Shown piece after piece: positions 1 through 5,128 of a stretch of DNA of 5,128 nt. Every line of letters begins with the position of its first letter. The stretch's first letter is position 1. The notes below the pieces were generated by a model that worked only from the letters and a program-made list of their open reading frames with translations, was not told the DNA's origin and ran no database searches. The position numbers were made by a program, and so were the translations under genes. The stretch covers positions 1 through 5,128 of the forward strand of contig JAFZRG010000021.1 in the NCBI GenBank assembly GCA_017619985.1, given 5' to 3'. Source of the DNA: Bacillota bacterium (GTDB lineage: Bacteria > Bacillota > Clostridia > Peptostreptococcales > Anaerovoracaceae).

Positions 1-474
1 GGGATCGAGCGAGAAGGTCTCGCATAGCAGCCGGTAGATCTCCGGCTGCGGCTTGACCAGCTTCACGTCCGCGGAGACGAGCGTGCCGTCAAAGAGGCTG
101 CTGGCCGGTACGCGCGGCCAGTACTCGTGCTGCCGGTACGAGGCGTTGGAGAGCAGATAGATCCCGTAGCCCTTTGCCTTGAGATCCCGGATCAGCTCCT
201 CCATCCCCTCGATGGGGAGGATCGGGCGGTCCCACTTGTCGACGAGGGCGTGCACGGTCTCGTGCAGTCTCTCCGGCAGACGGCGGCACATGCTCTCCGC
301 CGCCTCGGCCTCGGTCATCGAGCCGCGGTCCATCCGCGCCCATTCGAGCGATTTGTACACCTCGCGCAGCAGCAGCGCCTTGTCCTCCTCCGCCGCGCCG
401 GCGCGCTCGATGAAATAGGCCGGATCAAAGCGGAGCAGGACCTGCCCCATGTCAAAGACGATGTTCCGGATCAT
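1..474 (-). CDS. HAD-family phosphatase, YihX-like (3' end missing)
   Basis: Probable cytoplasmic phosphatase of haloacid dehalogenase subfamily IA; the first 158 residues are visible and the frame is open to the window edge. Motif I is IVFDMGQVL, with predicted nucleophile Asp8. Position +2 is Gly rather than Asp, as in YihX-type (FDLGNV) proteins. A helical cap region follows (about 18-85), then motif II LLSN (Ser109) and the motif III Lys141 in KPQPEIY. Motif IV, which holds the metal-binding acidic residues, lies outside the window. E. coli YihX is an alpha-glucose-1-phosphate phosphatase, so a sugar phosphate is a reasonable but unproven substrate. The FDWAGT-type start of phosphonoacetaldehyde hydrolase is absent. 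The ATG at 474-472 lies three bases after the permease stop codon with no good ribosome binding site, so translation is probably coupled to the permease. Position suggests it acts on material brought in by the transporter, but HAD genes also occur as unrelated passengers. Confidence 0.87.
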   Translation of the reverse strand, partial: MIRNIVFDMGQVLLRFDPAYFIERAGAAEEDKALLLREVYKSLEWARMDRGSMTEAEAAESMCRRLPERLHETVHALVDKWDRPILPIEGMEELIRDLKAKGYGIYLLSNASYRQHEYWPRVPASSLFDGTLVSADVKLVKPQPEIYRLLCETFSLDP

Positions 475-477
475 GTC

Positions 478-2145
478 TTATACCCGGATCTTGCCCTTGG
501 TGATGCGCAGCGCGATGATCAGGATCAGACCGCTCGTCACGGTCAGGATCGCGGAGAGCGCGGCGCCGGAGCCGACGGAGTTGCGGACGATGTTGGTATA
601 GGCCTCGATCGTCAGGGTGTTGTTGTGTCCGGACGAGAGCATGATCGAGCAGCTCAGCTCGTTGATACAGGTGACCCACGAGAGGATCGCGCCGGAGAAC
701 ACGCCGGGCAGCATCAGACGGGCCGTGACCTTCCAGAAGGTCTTCATCGGCGGAACGCCGAGGTTGATGGAGGCCTCCTCCACGCTCGGATCCATCTGCA
801 GCAGGAAGGCGCTGGCGCTTCGGACGGTATAGGGCAGCTTGCGGATGATATACGAGATGATGATGATCGCCGCCGTGCCGGTGAGGATCAGGGGCTTGAC
901 GTTGAAGGTCACGATGTAGCACAGGCCGAGAACGGAGCCCGGGATGACGTAGGGCGCCATCAGCAGCATGTCGAGAATTCCGCCGGTCTTGCCCTTCTTG
1001 CGCACGATCGCGTAGCTCATCAGAATACCGATGAGCACGATGAACACCATGGCGATCAGCGAGTAGGAGAAGGTGTTGCCCAGGCTGGTCCACAGGCGCG
1101 CGCCGAGGTTCTGATAGTTCTCGAACGTGAAGCCGCCGGTGAAGCTGGAGTAGTTCGTGTGCTGGAAGGAGCTGGCGCACACGACGATCTGCGGCAGGAA
1201 GGAGACGAAGCTGATGAGGAAGACCGGCAGCGTGACGAGGAAGCGCTTGAAGCCGTGCACCTCGGTCTCCTTCGGCGGACGCAGCGCCGACATGATGTAG
1301 TTGCGCCGTCCGACGTAGGACTTCTGCACCAGCAGCATCACCAGCGTGATGATGACGATGATGATCGAGATCGCGGAGGCCAGGTTGCCGTTGCCGCCCG
1401 TCTCGGAGAGGTACTCGTTGTAGATCAGCACCGGCAGCGTGCGGAACTCGGAGCCGCCGAGGAGCATCGGCGTGCCGAAGTCGGCCAGCGCGCTCATGAA
1501 CACGACCAGCGCGCCCGCGGTGATCGAGGGCGTGACGACCGGCATCGTGACCGTGAAGAAACGGCGGAGCTTGCCGCTGCCGAGGTTTTCGGCGCATTCC
1601 TCCAGCGAGCTGTCGATGCTCTCCATCGCGCCGGAGGTATACATATAGATATACGGGTAGAGCTTCAGCGTCAGCACCGTGCTGATGCCGCCGAAGCCGT
1701 AGATCGTCGGGATCGTGATGCCGTAGTTGGCCAGGAAGGTCGTGACCGAGCCGGAGCGGCCGAACATCATGATCCACGCGTAGGCGCCGAGGAAGGGCGG
1801 GCTCATCAGAGAAAGGATGGCCAGCACGTGCCAAAGCTTTTTGCACCAGACGTTGTAGCGGGTCATCAGATAGGCCATCGGCACGCCCAGGACGACCGCG
1901 AAGATCGAGGGGACGAGGGAGATGCCGACGCTGTTCCACAGCGCGCCGTAATAATACTTCTTGGTGAAGAACCTGTCGAAGTTCCTCAGCGTGAAGCCCG
2001 CGACTTTCGTGCTCTTGAAAGCGTTCGTGATGATCGAGGAGAAGGGCCAGACAAGGAAAACGGCAAAAATCACGAACACCATCAGCTTGACCCAGAACCA
2101 CGGGTCCATGTAGAAGGGGATGGTCGTGTTTTTCCGTTTCAGCAT
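478..2145 (-). CDS. ABC importer permease, fused two-half type (FbpB/AfuB/PhnU-V-like)
   Basis: Integral membrane channel subunit, 555 residues, with two homologous halves in one chain, so a single copy would replace the usual permease pair. About 12 membrane segments can be read. Clear hydrophobic stretches include 21-40, 73-95, 207-222, 257-274, 302-322, 358-379, 392-413, 420-434 and 527-547. Each half carries the ATPase-coupling EAA loop: ECAENLG (183-189) ending in MP (201-202), and EASINLG (457-463). In the second loop the position usually held by proline reads Arg476, with LP four residues later. The short cytoplasmic N-terminus (LKRKN) and first segment are normal, and a strong ribosome binding site supports the start. 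The fused layout is typical of iron (FbpB), hexose-phosphate (AfuB) and some aminoethylphosphonate transporters; sequence inspection cannot fix the substrate. The stop TAA is followed three bases later by the phosphatase ATG. Confidence 0.93.
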   Translation of the reverse strand: MLKRKNTTIPFYMDPWFWVKLMVFVIFAVFLVWPFSSIITNAFKSTKVAGFTLRNFDRFFTKKYYYGALWNSVGISLVPSIFAVVLGVPMAYLMTRYNVWCKKLWHVLAILSLMSPPFLGAYAWIMMFGRSGSVTTFLANYGITIPTIYGFGGISTVLTLKLYPYIYMYTSGAMESIDSSLEECAENLGSGKLRRFFTVTMPVVTPSITAGALVVFMSALADFGTPMLLGGSEFRTLPVLIYNEYLSETGGNGNLASAISIIIVIITLVMLLVQKSYVGRRNYIMSALRPPKETEVHGFKRFLVTLPVFLISFVSFLPQIVVCASSFQHTNYSSFTGGFTFENYQNLGARLWTSLGNTFSYSLIAMVFIVLIGILMSYAIVRKKGKTGGILDMLLMAPYVIPGSVLGLCYIVTFNVKPLILTGTAAIIIISYIIRKLPYTVRSASAFLLQMDPSVEEASINLGVPPMKTFWKVTARLMLPGVFSGAILSWVTCINELSCSIMLSSGHNNTLTIEAYTNIVRNSVGSGAALSAILTVTSGLILIIALRITKGKIRV

Positions 2146-3203
2146 GTGATGACCTCCTCCGACTCCGCCTCGTAGACGCTGATCCCCGTGGGATCGAAGT
2201 TGAGGAAGACCTTCTCGCCGGCCTCGTGCACGTCGGTGGTGTCCTTGGTGTACTCGTTGACGATCAGGCTCTGGCCGTCGGCGAGCTTGACCTCATACTC
2301 GATGAAGTCGCCCAGGAAGGTCGAGAACATGACCTCGCCGGGCAGGCCCTCTTCGGAGAAGAAGAGCTGCTCGGGACGCGCGGAGAGCTTGGCCGGACCG
2401 ACGTAGTCCTTCTTGGTGGGCACCTTGATCTTCAGCTGGTCGTGGATGTTCACCACGCCGCCCTCCTCGACCGCGCAGTCGAGGAAGTTGCTCACGCCGA
2501 TGAAGCCCGCGACAAAGGGATTCTGCGGCTTGGCATAGATCTCGGTGGGCGTGCCGATCTGCATGATCACGCCGTCCTTCATGACGGCGATGCGGTCGGA
2601 GATCGCGAGCGCCTCCTCCTGGTCGTGCGTGACGTAGATCGTCGTGATGCCGAGCTTGCGCTGCAGCTTCTTGATGACGGTGCGCATCTGCACGCGCAGC
2701 TTGGCGTCGAGGTTCGAAAGCGGCTCATCCATCAGAAGCACGCTCGGCTCGATGACGAAGGCGCGGGCGAGCGCGACGCGCTGCTGCTGGCCGCCGGAGA
2801 GCTCGTTGGGCTTGCGCTTGGCGAGATGCGCGATCTGCACCAGCTCGAGCGCCTCCTTCACGCGCGGCGCGATCTCCGCCTTGGGAACGTTCCTGGCCTT
2901 GAGACCGTAGGCCACGTTCTCCTCGACGGTCAGGTGCGGGAAGATGGCGTAGTTCTGGAAGACCATACCGATGTCGCGCTTGTGGGCGGGCACGGCGTTG
3001 ATCCGCTTGTCGCCGAAGTAGAAATCGCCGCCCTCGATGGAGTTGAAGCCGGCGATCTGGCGCAGGAGCGTGGTCTTGCCGCAGCCGGACGGCCCGAGCA
3101 GGGTGAAGAACTCGCCCTCCTTGATGTCCAGCGACACGCCCTTGAGCGCGATGAAATCGCCGTACTTCTTGACGGCATCCTTGATGATGACTGCGTTGCT
3201 CAT
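2139..3203 (-). CDS. ABC importer ATP-binding protein, FbpC/PotA-like with C-terminal TOBE region
   Basis: Cytoplasmic ATPase that would drive the importer as a dimer on the permease encoded next. It is complete at 354 residues, the usual size for this class. All nucleotide-binding motifs are intact: Walker A GPSGCGKT (37-44), Q-loop Q83, signature LSGGQQQR (135-142), Walker B VLLMDEP (155-161), D-loop SNLD (163-166) and H-loop H193 in VTHDQEEA. Residues from about 235 onward form the regulatory/TOBE region, with ARPEQL (275-280) and a FLGDFIEYEV strand (296-305). The closest recognisable classes are the ferric-iron, 2-aminoethylphosphonate, hexose-phosphate and polyamine import ATPases, which motifs alone cannot separate. 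It differs from the tandem-domain MmsA/GguA ATPases that normally pair with ChvE-type proteins. The last codons overlap the permease start by 7 bases, which implies coupled translation. The start is supported by GGAGGG. Confidence 0.95.
   Translation of the reverse strand: MSNAVIIKDAVKKYGDFIALKGVSLDIKEGEFFTLLGPSGCGKTTLLRQIAGFNSIEGGDFYFGDKRINAVPAHKRDIGMVFQNYAIFPHLTVEENVAYGLKARNVPKAEIAPRVKEALELVQIAHLAKRKPNELSGGQQQRVALARAFVIEPSVLLMDEPLSNLDAKLRVQMRTVIKKLQRKLGITTIYVTHDQEEALAISDRIAVMKDGVIMQIGTPTEIYAKPQNPFVAGFIGVSNFLDCAVEEGGVVNIHDQLKIKVPTKKDYVGPAKLSARPEQLFFSEEGLPGEVMFSTFLGDFIEYEVKLADGQSLIVNEYTKDTTDVHEAGEKVFLNFDPTGISVYEAESEEVITC
2152..2160 (-). promoter_or_regulatory. Ribosome binding site of the permease gene, inside the end of the ATPase gene
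   Basis: GGAGGAGGT on the minus strand lies six bases before the permease ATG at 2145-2143. The same bases encode the Glu-Glu-Val near the ATPase C-terminus, so the site is constrained by both genes. The ATPase stop TGA (2141-2139) lies just inside the permease reading frame, giving a 7-base overlap. Confidence 0.9.
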
Positions 3204-3208
3204 AAAAT

Positions 3209-3214
3209 CCCTCC
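3209..3214 (-). promoter_or_regulatory. Ribosome binding site of the ATPase gene
   Basis: GGAGGG on the minus strand, five bases (ATTTT) before the ATG at 3203-3201. This strong Shine-Dalgarno sequence fixes the start of the ATPase. It also argues against the earlier ATG at 3231-3229, which is out of frame and abuts the hairpin without a binding site. Confidence 0.9.
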
Positions 3215-3231
3215 GAGATATTGTTTTTCAT

Positions 3232-3273
3232 GGCTCAGGGAAAGCCGCCTTCCGCGGCGGTCTTCCCTCAGCC
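3232..3273 (-). repeat. Imperfect inverted repeat (18-base arms) in the leader of the ATPase gene
   Basis: Arms 3273-3256 and 3249-3232 (minus strand GGCTGAGGGAAGACCGCC and GGCGGCTTTCCCTGAGCC) pair with two mismatches and one G-U around a six-base loop. No T-tract follows on either strand, so it is not a standard terminator. It lies between the upstream terminator and the ATPase ribosome binding site, ending about 17 bases before that site. It could be an mRNA-stabilising 5' structure, a processing site, or part of a dispersed intergenic repeat. The sequence alone does not decide. Confidence 0.65.
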
Positions 3274-3285
3274 GTGAAGCTTTAG

Positions 3286-3322
3286 AAAAAAGGCAAGGGG
3301 AATCCGGGGGATCCCCCTTGCC
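3286..3322 (-). terminator. Rho-independent terminator after the binding-protein gene
   Basis: On the minus strand the 9-base arm GGCAAGGGG (3322-3314) pairs with CCCCTTGCC (3300-3292). One mismatch and a further 4-bp stem (ATCC/GGAT) close a three-base loop. Six T residues follow immediately (3291-3286). The stem begins 33 bases after the binding-protein stop codon. With the ATPase gene only about 80 bases further on in the same direction, and no obvious new promoter, it probably acts as a partial terminator that keeps binding-protein mRNA above transporter mRNA. The structure is seen; the partial read-through is inferred. Confidence 0.85.
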
Positions 3323-3355
3323 TGAAAAGCGGGGTTTGGAGCTGTTCGGATGTGA

Positions 3356-5128
3356 TTATCCGACCAGCTTGTCCTGCCACATCTCCTTGATGTCGGCAGC
3401 GTTGTTGGCGGCGTAGTCGAAGTTGTAGTTCATCAGCGTGATCTCGCTCAGGGGCTTGAGGCCGACGGGCTCGACGTCGCTGCGGATCGGGCGGCGGCCC
3501 CAGTCGGCGTTCTGGGCGACCTGGCAGTCGTGGCCGAGAACGAACTCGACAAAGAGCTGAGCCAGCTCGAGGTTCGGGCAGTTCTTGACGATGGCGACGC
3601 CGTCGGGAACGGCGGAGGTGCCGTCGGTCGGGAAGACGACGACCATGTTGGGCTCGGTGTACTTGATGGCGGCCTTCTCAAGCGTGATGCCGACGGCGTT
3701 CTCACCGGCGTAGATGTCCTTGTGCGCCAGGGAGGAGGAGTTCTTGACCTCGAGCTTGTCGATGATCTTGTCGACGAACTCCCAGCCGGCGGCGTAGTCG
3801 TCGGACTCGTCACCGAAGAGGAAGAGCATGGTGCACAGCTGCGTGAAGGCGGAGCCGGAGGAGGTCGGGTCGGCGATGGCGATCTTGCCGTACTTGGCGG
3901 TGTCGAAGTCAGCCAGAGCGGCCCAGGTGGTGGGGATGTCTTCCTCGGGGATCTTGTCGGTGTTGGCGATGAAGACCATCGGCAGCGGGGACTCGCCGAT
4001 CCAGTAGTACTCGGCGTCAACGAGGGACGGATCGATCAGGTCGATGCAGCTGGGCTTGTAGGGCTGGAAGTAGTCCTTGTAGGCAGCCAGCGTGTCGGCG
4101 CCGCCGCCCCAGAGCACGTCGGCGATGGGGTTGGCAGACTCGGCGCCGATCTTGTTGACCAGGTTGGAGGTGCCGTCGGCGATGACCTCGACCTTCACGT
4201 TCGGGTACGCGGCCTCAAAGGCGGCGACACCGGCGTTGAGCGGGTCGGAGTCGTGCGGGGAGTAGACGGTCAGCGTGCCGGTATAGTCCTCGGGAGCCTT
4301 CGCGGCGGCGGCGGGGGCAGCGCCCTCGTCAATGCCGAGCTGAGCCAGCGTGTAGTAGCCGGAGTCGATCAGGAGCTCCTTGTAGTTGTCCACCGTGCAG
4401 GCCACAGGCTCGCACAGGAAGCTGGGAACCACGCCCACGCCGTTGTTGTAGGTCTCCGTGTCGTTGATCGGGGGCTCCTGGCCCTTCATCAGCGCGTCGA
4501 CCATCTCAACGACCTTCGCTGCCAGAGTACGGGTGTCCTTGAACACGCTCATGCCCTGCTTGCCCGCGATCAGGTTGCCCATGATCGCAATGTCGCAGTC
4601 CTGGCCCGTGATCACCGGCCACTTGCCGGAGTAAGAGGAAGCCAGAGCGTTCTCAACGCCGCAGGCCGTAGAGTCGTTGGAGGCGAGTACCGCATCCAGA
4701 TCCTTGTCGGCGTAGTAGGAGCTGAGAATGTTCTCAAAGCGCGCCTGAGCGGCGTCCGTCGCCCAGTTGGCCGTCGCAACAACTGCCTTCTCCGTCTGGC
4801 CCGACGGGCACACAAGCTGGCCGTTGTCCAGATACTTCTGCAGGATGCTCATCGCTCCGTCGAAGAAGAAGTTGATGTTGTTGTCGCCCGGGTCGCCTGT
4901 GATGAACTCAATGTTGAACGGGCCCTTGCCGTCCTTCAGGCCAAGCTGCTCTTCGATGAACTCGCCCTGCTTCGTGCCGACGAGCCAGTTGTCGAAGGTG
5001 GCGTAGTAGGATACGGCGTCGGAGTTCATGATCAGACGGTCATAGGCGATGACGGGGATGTTCTTCTCCTTGGCCTGGGCAAGCACCGTGCCGAGAGAGT
5101 CGCCGTCGATGGACGCGATCACCAGCAC
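3356..5128 (-). CDS. Tandem solute-binding protein: ChvE-like sugar-binding domain fused to AfuA/FbpA-type binding domain (5' end missing)
   Basis: Extracytoplasmic ligand-capture subunit of an ABC importer; 590 residues are visible and the stop is TAA. The first visible codon is a GTG at the window edge. It is an internal Val, not a start, because family comparison puts about 60 mature residues plus a signal peptide upstream. Visible residues 1-265 match ChvE-type multiple-monosaccharide-binding proteins block by block: VLVIASIDG at the edge, AYDRLI (28-33), YYATFDN (41-47), GLKDGKGPFNIE (63-74), FFFDGAMS (87-94), TGQDCD (174-179), FKDTR (196-200), and a normal family C-terminus, DSGYYTLAQL (255-264). 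An Ala/Pro linker (270-279) leads into a second complete domain (about 281-590): LTVYSPH (286-292), ADVLWGGG (336-343), NTDKI (389-393), DPTSSGSA (420-427), DGTSAVPDG (502-510), RRPIRSD (545-551). No in-frame ATG or second signal peptide lies near the linker, so the C half should not be made separately. The ATPase and permease downstream suit the C half; no partner for the sugar half is visible. Domain calls are secure; ligands are unknown. Confidence 0.9.
   Translation of the reverse strand: MLVIASIDGDSLGTVLAQAKEKNIPVIAYDRLIMNSDAVSYYATFDNWLVGTKQGEFIEEQLGLKDGKGPFNIEFITGDPGDNNINFFFDGAMSILQKYLDNGQLVCPSGQTEKAVVATANWATDAAQARFENILSSYYADKDLDAVLASNDSTACGVENALASSYSGKWPVITGQDCDIAIMGNLIAGKQGMSVFKDTRTLAAKVVEMVDALMKGQEPPINDTETYNNGVGVVPSFLCEPVACTVDNYKELLIDSGYYTLAQLGIDEGAAPAAAAKAPEDYTGTLTVYSPHDSDPLNAGVAAFEAAYPNVKVEVIADGTSNLVNKIGAESANPIADVLWGGGADTLAAYKDYFQPYKPSCIDLIDPSLVDAEYYWIGESPLPMVFIANTDKIPEEDIPTTWAALADFDTAKYGKIAIADPTSSGSAFTQLCTMLFLFGDESDDYAAGWEFVDKIIDKLEVKNSSSLAHKDIYAGENAVGITLEKAAIKYTEPNMVVVFPTDGTSAVPDGVAIVKNCPNLELAQLFVEFVLGHDCQVAQNADWGRRPIRSDVEPVGLKPLSEITLMNYNFDYAANNAADIKEMWQDKLVG
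4292..4321 (-). other. Ala/Pro-rich interdomain linker at the fusion junction
   Basis: Codons for visible residues 270-279 (AAPAAAAKAP) join the two binding-protein domains. The ChvE-like domain ends normally just upstream, and the AfuA/FbpA-like domain begins at about residue 281 with DYTGTLTVYS. Linkers of this composition usually follow the lipobox cysteine of Clostridial binding lipoproteins. This stretch therefore looks like the mature N-terminal spacer of the second protein, retained after loss of its signal peptide. That origin is inferred; the linker itself is seen directly. Confidence 0.75.

Noticed and set aside
1..474. Phosphonoacetaldehyde hydrolase (PhnX), which would indicate 2-aminoethylphosphonate use
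   Set aside because: Motif I reads FDMGQVL, the YihX-type pattern, rather than the FDWAGT-type motif of PhnX, and the cap region looks like a generic HAD-IA helical cap.
127..2175. 682-residue plus-strand open frame antisense to the permease and phosphatase genes
   Set aside because: The product is a string of Arg, Asp, His, Gln and Glu with no recognisable domain, typical of the antisense frame of a GC-rich membrane-protein gene. The minus-strand permease and phosphatase have clear motifs over the same bases.
2725..3231. Minus-strand frame starting at the ATG at 3231-3229 as a leader peptide or alternative start
   Set aside because: It is out of frame with the ATPase, has no ribosome binding site (it directly abuts the hairpin), and its downstream sequence is the +1 shadow of the ATPase.
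2226..3416. 396-residue plus-strand open frame opposite the ATPase
   Set aside because: It lies wholly antisense to an intact ATPase with all motifs, has shadow-type composition, and runs through the terminator and hairpin region.
5126..5128. GTG at the window edge as the start of the binding protein
   Set aside because: It encodes the conserved internal Val of VLVIASIDG in the ChvE family, so the gene continues upstream beyond the window.
3356..5128. A frameshift or two separate genes in the binding-protein region
   Set aside because: The frame is continuous through the linker with no stop codon, no internal ATG near the junction and no second signal peptide, so as sequenced it is one fused gene.

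Overview
The window is GC-rich (roughly 60% by eye) and carries four genes, all on the minus strand, in one apparent operon. Read in the direction of transcription (high to low coordinates), they are: a solute-binding protein cut by the right edge, an ABC ATPase, a two-domain ABC permease, and a HAD phosphatase cut by the left edge. Strong GGAGG-type ribosome binding sites, Ala-rich linkers and the protein flavours suggest a high-GC Clostridia-like gut Firmicute (Oscillospirales-like). There is no phylogenetic marker, so this is a weak inference.

Region by region: 5128-3356 encodes a double solute-binding protein. Its first ~265 visible residues are a ChvE-type (multiple-monosaccharide) sugar-binding domain, complete to its normal C-terminus. 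This is joined in frame through an Ala/Pro linker to a complete type II binding protein of the AfuA/FbpA/PhnS kind. The 152-base gap 3355-3204 contains a textbook rho-independent terminator on the minus strand, then a second, longer imperfect hairpin with no T-tract, then the ATPase ribosome binding site. 3203-2139 encodes a complete FbpC/PotA-like ATPase with a C-terminal TOBE region. 2145-478 encodes a complete 555-residue permease made of two homologous halves, overlapping the ATPase gene by 7 bases. 474-1 encodes the first 158 residues of a YihX-like HAD hydrolase, starting 3 bases after the permease stop codon.

The ATPase, the permease and the C-terminal half of the binding protein form a standard AfuABC/FbpABC-style importer. 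The intercistronic terminator would let the binding protein be made in excess over the membrane parts. The oddity is the fused sugar-binding half. ChvE-type proteins normally serve a different transporter class (MmsA/GguA-GguB, CUT2), which is not in this window. The C-terminal half appears to lack the tandem-tyrosine iron ligands of FbpA, and the downstream gene is a sugar-phosphatase-like HAD protein. Uptake of a phosphorylated or other organic ligand is therefore at least as plausible as iron uptake. The dual-domain binding protein is the main item worth following up, either as a genuine gene fusion or as an assembly artefact to exclude.
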